DNA of 10,533 nucleotides from JBGOUV01 sp041477815 (lineage in GTDB: Bacteria > Acidobacteriota > Terriglobia > Bryobacterales > JACQDG01): contig JBGOUV010000246.1 in the NCBI GenBank assembly GCA_041477815.1, forward strand, positions 1 to 10,533, in the 5' to 3' direction. Below are positions 5,140 to 10,533 of this stretch, one piece after another. Within the stretch, counting starts at the first letter, position 1. The number at the start of each line of letters is the position of its first letter. Made by a program: the position numbers and the translations under genes. The notes beneath the pieces were generated by a model. The model was not told the origin of the DNA. It was given only the letters and a program-made list of their open reading frames with translations, and did not search any database.

Positions 5140-6780
5140 ATGGCAACTTCAGAAGTCGGCGCGCCGGAGCCGGCTGCTACTGCCCCGTCTTCCGGGACGG
5201 GGTTTCTCGCGGTGGCCGTACCCAATGCCACGGCGTTCATGTCCAGCATGTGTATTATGACGGTGGAGCTGGTAGCCGGCCGCCTCATCGCCCGGCACGT
5301 GGGCAGTTCCATCTATACCTGGACCTCGGTGATCGGTGTGGTGCTGGCCGGCATTGCCGTGGGGAACTGGCTCGGCGGACGCATCGCCGACCGCTACCGT
5401 CCCCGTAACGCGCTGTCGGTATTGTTCGCTCTGGGTTCCATCGCCTGCCTGGCCATCCCCGGCTTCAACAAGCTCATCGGCAACTGGCATTTTCTGTGGA
5501 GGCAGGAATGGCCGGTGCGGATCGCCGGCCACGTGTTCCTGGCCTTCTTCGCGCCCTCCACGGTGCTGGGCTGCATCGGTCCGGTGGCCGCCAAGATGGC
5601 CCTCGATTTGGGACGCCGGGTGGGCCGTACCGTGGGCACCGTTTACGCCTGGGGCGCCGTGGGCAGCATCGTCGGCACCTTCCTCACGGGCTTCTTCCTC
5701 ATCGCCAGAATGGGCAGCATCGCCGTGCTGGTGACCGCCGCCGCCGTTATGGCCCTGGTGGCGCTCCTCTACGGCGCCCGCACGCTGTTCCCCTACCTGT
5801 GGGCCGCCACCACCATCGCCTTCCTGGCCGCCACCATGGGACCCTGGCCCTGGGCCAAACAGCTCGGCATCAAGCTCGGCGTCCTGCGCGAAACCTACGC
5901 CAACATCATCTACGTCGACGAAAGTAACTACTCCTACATTCAGATCGAAGAGGAAGAGGAGCCGGCCGGCCTGCGCTCGCTGTCCCTGGACCACCTCATC
6001 CACGCCTACGTGGTGATGGACAACCAGACCGACCTGCACTACGACTACGAGCAGCTCTACGCCTCCATCACCGAAACCGCTCTCGCGAACAAGCCCCCTT
6101 CCCAGGTGCATTCCCTGTTTCTGGGAGGCGGCGGGTTTGTTTTCCCCCGCTACATCCTGAACAAGTGGCCCGGCGCCCACGTGGAGATCGCCGAGATCGA
6201 TCCGCGCGTTACCGAAGCCGCCCACGCCGCCTTCGGTCTGCCCCGCGACACCCCCATGAAGATCCATAACCTCGACGCGCGCAACCACGTCGACGACCTG
6301 CTGGAGCGCAAGCGGGCGGGCGAGAACATCCCGCCCTTCGACCTGGTCTACGGCGATGCCTTCAACCACTACATGGTGCCCCATCATCTCACCACTCTGG
6401 AATTCAACCTCAAGCTCAAGGAGCTGATGGGTCCCGATGGTGTCTATATGATGAACATTATCGATATCTATGATACCGGTCTGTTCCTGGGCGCCATTGT
6501 CAATACCTTCCGGGAGAGTTTCCCCCACGTCTACGCTTTTTCCACGTTCACCAACGGCCCCTCCACCGATCCCAAACGCCGCGACACTTTCGTGGTGGTG
6601 GGCTCCCTGAAGCCCCTGACCGGCATCGCCCTGAAGGCCGATGTCCCCGGGGCGGTCCTCAAGCCCGAGCACATCGAGGCCCTCCGCCAGAAGTCGCACG
6701 GCATCGTCCTCACCGACGACTACGCCCCGGTGGAGCAGTTGCTGGAGCCGGTGGTCCGGCGGGCGGATAAGGAAGGGTAG
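5140..6780 (+). CDS. Membrane-fused spermidine synthase-like protein
   Basis: 546 residues from ATG 5140, with GGGAGA 10 bases upstream. The open frame continues upstream but only through the M55 gene and the promoter. Residues about 22-235 hold around seven hydrophobic helices, with 'GNWLGGRIADRYRPRNAL' (75-92) resembling a transporter-type loop. Residues about 255-535 are a Rossmann-type aminopropyltransferase/methyltransferase domain: 'SLFLGGGGFVFPRY' (325-338, nucleoside-binding loop), 'EIAEIDP' (349-355, ribose-binding acidic residue), 'LDAR' (378-381), 'YGDAFNHYMVPHHLTTLEF' (404-422, catalytic region) and 'TDDYAPVEQLL' (525-535, C-terminal signature). Membrane-fused SpeE-like proteins are widespread in bacteria and their substrates are mostly unknown, so polyamine synthesis should not be assumed. 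An acidic run 'EEEEEP' (270-275) marks the domain junction. No polyamine pathway gene is adjacent. Confidence 0.85.
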   Translation: MATSEVGAPEPAATAPSSGTGFLAVAVPNATAFMSSMCIMTVELVAGRLIARHVGSSIYTWTSVIGVVLAGIAVGNWLGGRIADRYRPRNALSVLFALGSIACLAIPGFNKLIGNWHFLWRQEWPVRIAGHVFLAFFAPSTVLGCIGPVAAKMALDLGRRVGRTVGTVYAWGAVGSIVGTFLTGFFLIARMGSIAVLVTAAAVMALVALLYGARTLFPYLWAATTIAFLAATMGPWPWAKQLGIKLGVLRETYANIIYVDESNYSYIQIEEEEEPAGLRSLSLDHLIHAYVVMDNQTDLHYDYEQLYASITETALANKPPSQVHSLFLGGGGFVFPRYILNKWPGAHVEIAEIDPRVTEAAHAAFGLPRDTPMKIHNLDARNHVDDLLERKRAGENIPPFDLVYGDAFNHYMVPHHLTTLEFNLKLKELMGPDGVYMMNIIDIYDTGLFLGAIVNTFRESFPHVYAFSTFTNGPSTDPKRRDTFVVVGSLKPLTGIALKADVPGAVLKPEHIEALRQKSHGIVLTDDYAPVEQLLEPVVRRADKEG

Positions 6781-6791
6781 CGGCGAGCGGC

Positions 6792-6820
6792 TTGACAACC
6801 GCCTGTCTGACTTGTATCCT
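6792..6820 (+). promoter_or_regulatory. Strong sigma70-type promoter of the beta-helix operon
   Basis: TTGACA (6792-6797, perfect -35), 17-base spacer, TATCCT (6815-6820, 4 of 6). It lies in the 202-base gap after the spermidine synthase-like gene and points at the beta-helix gene. The predicted start near 6827 gives a leader of about 155 bases. The -35 sits inside a short GCGG/CCGC dyad (6787-6802), a possible operator. Confidence 0.65.
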
Positions 6821-6833
6821 TCGAGCAGTCTGC

Positions 6834-6876
6834 GCTCGGCAGGCCGGCTGGGGCGCCTTTCGCTGAGCCCCCGAGC
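6834..6876 (+). promoter_or_regulatory. Structured element in the 5' leader of the beta-helix operon
   Basis: GCTCG (6834-6838) pairs with CGAGC (6872-6876), and GGGGC (6850-6854) pairs with GCCCC (6867-6871). This gives a 10-bp GC-rich stem interrupted by one 11-base bulge, with a 12-base loop. It begins about 7 bases after the predicted transcription start. It does not match a riboswitch class that I recognise and has no U tract, so it may be a stabiliser, a protein-binding site or chance in GC-rich DNA. Confidence 0.35.
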
Positions 6877-6966
6877 CAGATGCGTGGAGGCCCAAAGTTG
6901 TTCCGAGGTGGCGCGCACTTCTAACCTCAGGTCGAGCTCAAAAATGGAGAATTGCGGATTCCATTC

Positions 6967-6973
6967 GAGGAGG
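6967..6973 (+). promoter_or_regulatory. Ribosome binding site of the beta-helix gene
   Basis: GAGGAGG sits 9 bases before ATG 6983 and fixes that start, which is also the start of a Tat-type leader. The open frame extends far upstream without coding character. Confidence 0.7.
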
Positions 6974-6982
6974 CGAAATCGC

Positions 6983-8311
6983 ATGCGTAGACGACAGTTC
7001 TTAGCGGCTCCGCTGGCGTTGGCGGCCGGCCTTCGGCTGCCCGCCGAGGAGAAGCCCCAAGCGCTCCAGGTGACGGACCCGCGGGCGACCTCCGGCGATC
7101 CGGTCGAGCCGAATTGGGAATCCGGCAACACCGTGACGGTCGGCCCCAGCCATGCCGACATGGTGGGCTCGGACCAAAAGGCGATCCAGGCCGCGGTCGA
7201 TTACGTCGCCCGCCTGGGGGGAGGCACGGTGCGCCTACTGCCCGGCACTTACCGCATGCGCAATGCCGTGTACCTGCGCTCGCGCGTGCGGATCATCGGC
7301 AGCGGCCTCGATTCGGTCCTGCTCAAAGAGCCGTCCGTCCAGACGAAGCTGGCGGCGGACTCCGACTGGTACGAGCAGGAAATAACGCTGGCCGACCCGA
7401 AGGGGTTTGAGGTCGGCGACGGCATTTACCTCCGCGCTCGGGACGCCAACGGCGGAACCAGCCTGGACAGGCACTTGCGTACCCTGGTCGCCCGCAGCGG
7501 CAACCGGTTCAAGCTCGACAAGATGCTCGTGGGAAACTTCTGGACCGGGCAGGAGGCGACCGCCACCACGCTTTTTGCGATTTTTGACGGCATGCACGTC
7601 TCCGACGTCGCCATCGAGAACATCACTCTCGATGGGAACAGGGCGAACAACGAGTTCCTCAACGGCAACTACGTCGGCTGCATCTTCCTGCGCGAGAGTA
7701 ATCGCATCCGCCTGCGCGGCGTGACCGCCCGGAACTTCAACGGCGACGCCCTGAGCTGGCAGGTGTGTCACGACGTACGCGCCGAGGATTGCCACAGCCA
7801 CGATTGCGCGGGTTACGGCATGCACGCGGGGTCGGGCTCGCAGCGCACGGTGGCCGCCCGGAACCGGCTCGAACGCAACGACATCGGCTTTTTCTTCTGC
7901 TGGGGCGTCAGGTGGAGCGTCTGCGAAAACAACACGATCCTGGACAACCGCCGCTTCGGCGTGTCGATCGGCCACAAAGACACCGACAATCTGGTCCGGA
8001 AGAACGAGATTCAGCGCAGCGGGAAGGTCGGAGTGCTGTTCCGCCAGGAGCATGGTCCGGGGTTCTCGCCCAACCGCAACCGCCTCGAAGACAACCGCAT
8101 CCTCGACAGCGGCGGCACCGAGGACGGCATCGGGGTTAAGGTCGAAGGCCAGACACAGTCGGTCGGGATCGCCCGTAACGAGATCCGCGAGACGCGGGGC
8201 TCGGCGCAGCGGATCGGCGTGAAGATCGAGCCGGAAACCAAGGATATCCGCCTGGCCGAGAACCGCATCGAGGGGTTCGCGCAGGCGGTGGTCGATTTGA
8301 GGAAAGCCTAA
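6983..8311 (+). CDS. Tat-exported right-handed parallel beta-helix protein (pectate lyase-like fold)
   Basis: 442 residues from ATG 6983. The leader 'MRRRQFLAAPLALAAGLRLP' is twin-arginine type. Residues about 60-115 ('DQKAIQAAVDYVARLGGGTV', then 'LLPGTYRM') form the pectate lyase superfamily entry motif found in glycosidase/lyase beta-helices. Residues 200-440 consist of short repeated turns rich in N-x-I/V and G-V-x-I patterns, such as 'IENITLDGN', 'CENNTILDNRRFGVSI', 'VRKNEIQRSGKVGVLF', 'LEDNRILDSGG' and 'LAENRIEGFA', the coils of a right-handed beta-helix of the NosD/CASH type. An insert with 'FFFCWGVRW' (303-311) stands out as aromatic. It probably binds or cleaves a polysaccharide outside the cytoplasm; catalytic residues cannot be assigned from sequence alone. 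It is the first gene of an operon with the PNPOx-like and Gfo/Idh/MocA-like genes. Confidence 0.82.
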   Translation: MRRRQFLAAPLALAAGLRLPAEEKPQALQVTDPRATSGDPVEPNWESGNTVTVGPSHADMVGSDQKAIQAAVDYVARLGGGTVRLLPGTYRMRNAVYLRSRVRIIGSGLDSVLLKEPSVQTKLAADSDWYEQEITLADPKGFEVGDGIYLRARDANGGTSLDRHLRTLVARSGNRFKLDKMLVGNFWTGQEATATTLFAIFDGMHVSDVAIENITLDGNRANNEFLNGNYVGCIFLRESNRIRLRGVTARNFNGDALSWQVCHDVRAEDCHSHDCAGYGMHAGSGSQRTVAARNRLERNDIGFFFCWGVRWSVCENNTILDNRRFGVSIGHKDTDNLVRKNEIQRSGKVGVLFRQEHGPGFSPNRNRLEDNRILDSGGTEDGIGVKVEGQTQSVGIARNEIRETRGSAQRIGVKIEPETKDIRLAENRIEGFAQAVVDLRKA

Positions 8312-8331
8312 ACACCGGGTCTTGGAGAACT

Positions 8332-8814
8332 TTGGCGAACGAAGCGTGGCGCGGCAAAGTCGGCAAGATGACCCCCGAAGAGGTCGCCGAGTTCCTCTCC
8401 GGCAGCCCCTTCTGCCGCCTGGGCTGTCTGGACGACGACGGCTGGCCCTACGTCGTCCCCTGCTGGTTCGAGTATAGCGACAGCGGCTTCTACATCATTC
8501 CGCGCGCGCGCTCCGTGTGGGCCGGGTACGTGCAGCGCCACCCGCGCGTTTCGCTCTGCATCGACGAGTCCGACCGCTACAACCGGCGCGTGCTGGTGAA
8601 GGGCGAGGCCCAGGTCCTCGAAGAACCCAACCTCGACGGCCGCTGGGTCGAGATCGCCCGCCGTATGTCTCTTCGCTATCTGGGGAAGCTGGGGCCCCAG
8701 TATCTCGAACCTACACTGGTCGAGCCCCGCTGGCTTCTCTTCGTCCACCCTGTGAAGATGACTACCTGGCAGGGCGTCGACTGGGCGCCCCGCTACAAAC
8801 ACGCCAAGTGGTAA
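8332..8814 (+). CDS. PNPOx-fold, FMN-binding pyridoxamine 5'-phosphate oxidase-related protein
   Basis: 160 residues from TTG 8332. GGAGA (8324-8328) lies close upstream, though spacing is tight; the alternative ATG 8368 would cut into the first helix. The pattern 'MTPEEVAEFLSGSPFCRLGCL', split here as 'EEVAEFL' (16-22) and 'CRLGCLDDDGWPYVVPCWF' (28-46), followed by 'GFYIIPRARSVWAGYVQRHPRV' (split: 'GFYIIPRA' 52-59, 'RHPRVSLCID' 69-78) and 'RVLVKGEAQVL' (86-96), is the split-barrel flavin fold of PNPOx-related proteins. Such proteins bind FMN, F420 or heme and act as small reductases or detoxifying enzymes; this one is cytosolic, with no leader. The gene begins 20 bases after the beta-helix stop and its TAA shares one base with the next ATG. 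A true PdxH role is unlikely given the short length and divergent ends. Confidence 0.83.
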   Translation: MANEAWRGKVGKMTPEEVAEFLSGSPFCRLGCLDDDGWPYVVPCWFEYSDSGFYIIPRARSVWAGYVQRHPRVSLCIDESDRYNRRVLVKGEAQVLEEPNLDGRWVEIARRMSLRYLGKLGPQYLEPTLVEPRWLLFVHPVKMTTWQGVDWAPRYKHAKW

Positions 8815-9872
8815 TGATCATGCCTGCTTTCAGCCGCCGTCGTTTTCTGCAGCACGCTCCTCTCCTGGCCGCCTCTCCCGCCCCTCTCGCCCCGGCCCCG
8901 GCCGGTCCGCTCCGCGTCGGCTGTCTCAACGTGCATGCCTACTCTCATCTCAGCCTCTGGGCGCCGCTGTTCAGCCTCACCGGCATGCGGATCACCCACT
9001 GCTGGGACATTGAACCCGACCAGGCCGAGGCCTTCGCCAAGACCTGCGGCGCCGCCGCCGTCCGCAACTTCGACGATATGGCCGGCAAGGTCGACGCCGT
9101 CATTTCCGGCGGCTACTACAACTGCCCCTGGAATCACCTCCTGCACCAGCCGTATCTCGAAGCCGGACTCCCCAACCTGATCAACCGCCCTTTTGCCAAT
9201 TCTCTCTCCAAGGCCAAACGGATCCTCGACCTCGCCCGCCGCCACCACGCCCCGATCCTAGTCCCCTCGGCCCACGAGCACAACGAGGCCATCGCCCGCG
9301 CCCGTGCCTGGACCCCCGGCAAGAAGATCCTCTGCTACACCGCCACAAATTCCTTCGACGACTACGCCACCCACGGCGTCCACGGGGTTTACCTGGTCTG
9401 TCGCGCCGTCGCCGAGGCGGGGCATCCCGTCGTCTCGGTGGCCTACCAGGCCAAGAACTGGCACAGCCCCCCCGGCGTCCTCACCTTCGAGCACGACAGC
9501 TTCCGGGGCACGCTCCACCAGGTCGCCGGCTCCTGGGGCACGATCCAGATCCATACCCCCGAGGAATATGGGGGCCGCCCCTTCCTCATCCAGCCCGGTA
9601 CCGGCTACCCCTACAATAAGACCGAGGTTTGGGCCCCTACGCTATGGGCGTTTGAGCACCTGGCCCGCCAAGGCGAGATGCCGCAGTCCTACGACCAGAT
9701 CCTGCATAAGACCCAGGTATTCCTGGCCGGCTTCCGGTCCATCCTGACGAACGACGGCAGGCCCGTCCGCCTCGACCAGGTTCCCGAGGACTGGGAGTGC
9801 CCCGTGGACCTGCCGAACCATCCCGACGATCAGACCACGGCGCTGTTCCGAAAGAAGTTCGGCAGATTCTGA
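8814..9872 (+). CDS. Tat-exported Gfo/Idh/MocA-like protein with degenerate catalytic motifs
   Basis: 352 residues from ATG 8814, which overlaps the preceding TAA by one base (TAATG), a sign of translational coupling; ATG 8820 is the alternative. 'SRRRFLQHAPLLAASPAP' (7-24) is a twin-arginine leader. Residues about 33-150 follow the Gfo/Idh/MocA Rossmann layout: 'LRVGCLNVHAY' (33-43), 'ITHCWDIEPDQAEAFA' (60-75), 'VDAVISGG' (93-100) and 'PYLEAGLPNLINRPFANS' (113-130). Two expected features are altered: the first-strand glycine loop lacks a clear G-x-G-x-x-G, and the usual 'EKP' Lys is replaced in 'NRP' (124-126). The C-terminal domain contains 'YATHGVHGVYLVCR' (184-197). It may be an unusual oxidoreductase or a non-redox sugar-binding relative. 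It is the last gene of the beta-helix/PNPOx operon. Confidence 0.75.
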   Translation: MIMPAFSRRRFLQHAPLLAASPAPLAPAPAGPLRVGCLNVHAYSHLSLWAPLFSLTGMRITHCWDIEPDQAEAFAKTCGAAAVRNFDDMAGKVDAVISGGYYNCPWNHLLHQPYLEAGLPNLINRPFANSLSKAKRILDLARRHHAPILVPSAHEHNEAIARARAWTPGKKILCYTATNSFDDYATHGVHGVYLVCRAVAEAGHPVVSVAYQAKNWHSPPGVLTFEHDSFRGTLHQVAGSWGTIQIHTPEEYGGRPFLIQPGTGYPYNKTEVWAPTLWAFEHLARQGEMPQSYDQILHKTQVFLAGFRSILTNDGRPVRLDQVPEDWECPVDLPNHPDDQTTALFRKKFGRF

Positions 9873-10137
9873 AGCCGGTGGCAGCTCCCCGGAGCCGCAG
9901 CCGGTACTGGCGTCCCACATCGTGCAGCGCTCGGTATTCGACGCCATGGCCACTCTGCAAAGCTCCACCGTCGCCCGCGATGGTATTCATTTCCTCTCGC
10001 CCGCGGTTCTCGCGGCGGAACCCGCCAGGCGGCGATCGCGGTCCCCCTGCTCCGCGCCACGCGTGCCGGCTGTACGGTCGCAACGCGCGAGGAGCAGAAC
10101 GGCAGTGGCCAGTGGCCCGTTGAGGAGGGCGCCCCAG
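9873..10137. other. 265-bp stretch between convergent genes without a convincing gene
   Basis: Open frames cross this GC-rich stretch, but none has a ribosome site or family resemblance. It holds small dyads: GCTC/GAGC just after the 9872 stop (about 9884-9895), CCGCG/CGCGG (10001-10005 and 10011-10015), and AACGG/CCGTT with an inner GCC/GGC (10098-10121), 16 bases past the stop of the minus-strand gene. None has a T tract, so none is a convincing intrinsic terminator. Confidence 0.5.
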
Positions 10138-10533
10138 TCAGTCCCGGATGATCCCGCCGGTAATGGCGCCGCCGACCGCCCCCTGCACCACGCTGCCGAG
10201 GAACCAAGAAAGAGCCATGTAATAGGGAATGGGCATCACCGCGTAGGTCCCATAGCCCATGGATACCCCGGTGGCCAGGCCGAACCACAAGCCGTATTGC
10301 AAGCCCGTTTCCACCCCTCTCTTGGCCACCAACCGCGCATAGATGGTGACAAACGCAAACGCAGCGATCAGCACCGCGAGGTGCATAACGCCCATCTTCA
10401 TCTCCGCCATGGGTCGCCAAAGCTGGGCGGTTGCTTCGTAGCTGGATTTGAGAATCAGGCCATGGATCACGAAATCCAGGGCCGACCAGGCAACAAAAAC
10501 GGCTAAGGCCGCAATGATGGTTTTCTTCAACAT
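10138..10533 (-). CDS. Small four-helix membrane protein of unknown function
   Basis: 131 residues, with the ATG exactly at the window edge (10533-10531), so the ribosome site is not visible and a longer start cannot be excluded; 'MLKKTIIAALAVFVAW' nevertheless reads as a natural start. Hydrophobic segments lie at about 4-29, 48-68, 78-98 and 105-128. Conserved-looking features are 'SALDFVIHGLIL' (17-28), 'YARLVAKRG' (65-73) with its basic loop, and a Gly-rich end 'GAVGGAITGGIIRD' (118-131). It resembles small uncharacterised inner-membrane proteins (DUF1761-like in size and helix pattern, but I cannot confirm the family). Its other neighbours are outside the window; it converges with the Gfo/Idh/MocA-like gene. 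Confidence 0.75.
   Translation of the reverse strand: MLKKTIIAALAVFVAWSALDFVIHGLILKSSYEATAQLWRPMAEMKMGVMHLAVLIAAFAFVTIYARLVAKRGVETGLQYGLWFGLATGVSMGYGTYAVMPIPYYMALSWFLGSVVQGAVGGAITGGIIRD

Noticed and set aside
6828..6982. A known riboswitch in the beta-helix leader
   Set aside because: The leader folds, but I could not match conserved cores of common classes (cobalamin, SAM, TPP, glycine, cyclic di-GMP), so no class was assigned.
5149..7161. A 670-residue open frame on the minus strand
   Set aside because: It lies antisense to the spermidine synthase-like and beta-helix genes. Its composition (long His/Gly/Val/Gln-rich runs) is that of a mirrored GC-rich gene, and it has no recognisable domain.
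9797..10123. Open frame on the plus strand through the 265-bp gap
   Set aside because: It overlaps the end of the Gfo/Idh/MocA-like gene, lacks a ribosome site and has Arg/Pro/Ser-rich shadow composition.
1..10533. CRISPR array, insertion sequence, tRNA or rRNA
   Set aside because: No regularly spaced direct repeats with spacers, no terminal-repeat-bounded transposase, and no tRNA- or rRNA-like conserved segments were seen on either strand.

Overview
The window looks like chromosomal DNA of a GC-rich environmental bacterium, most likely an acidobacterium of the Solibacter/Bryobacterales type. This rests on the mix of families: a cytochrome c-like C-terminus ending in a 'DLVAFL' helix, several Tat-exported enzymes with an 'RRRFLQ'-style leader, an M55 aminopeptidase, an exported hydroxypyruvate isomerase-like TIM barrel, and a membrane-fused spermidine synthase-like protein. 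The taxonomic call is inference from gene families, not from a marker gene. No rRNA, tRNA, transposase, integrase, phage gene or CRISPR array was seen.

Layout. Bases 1-171 are the 3' end of a probable cytochrome c/heme-binding-domain protein. Bases 185-2425 encode a 746-residue protein with an N-terminal calcineurin-like phosphoesterase, an unrecognised beta-rich middle and a GAF-like C-terminus. A 65-residue small protein (2438-2635) follows almost directly, and the two look like a translationally linked pair. A convergent gene (3141-2668, minus) encodes a zinc-ribbon plus DUF4870-like membrane protein. Next, diverging from it, comes an exported TIM-barrel sugar isomerase (3246-4130), whose stop codon lies in a five-copy 8-bp tandem repeat. 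A convergent exported M55 D-aminopeptidase-like gene (5073-4225, minus) follows. It diverges from the membrane-fused spermidine synthase-like gene (5140-6780), and the shared 66-bp spacer contains a perfect 11-bp inverted repeat that carries both -10 boxes.

A strong sigma70-type promoter at 6792-6820 with a long structured leader then starts an apparent three-gene operon: an exported right-handed beta-helix protein (6983-8311), a PNPOx-fold flavin-binding protein (8332-8814) and a Tat-exported Gfo/Idh/MocA-like protein (8814-9872). After a 265-bp stretch with no convincing gene, a small four-helix membrane protein (10533-10138, minus) runs to the window edge.

Functionally, most of the window is ordinary accessory metabolism of a polymer- and sugar-degrading soil bacterium, with exported hydrolases, isomerases and oxidoreductase-like proteins. 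The most unusual locus is the phosphoesterase-GAF protein with its small partner. Its pairing of a catalytic domain with a ligand-sensor-like domain would fit a regulated nucleotide or nucleic-acid phosphoesterase, conceivably a conflict/defence effector, but no neighbour in this window confirms that role.
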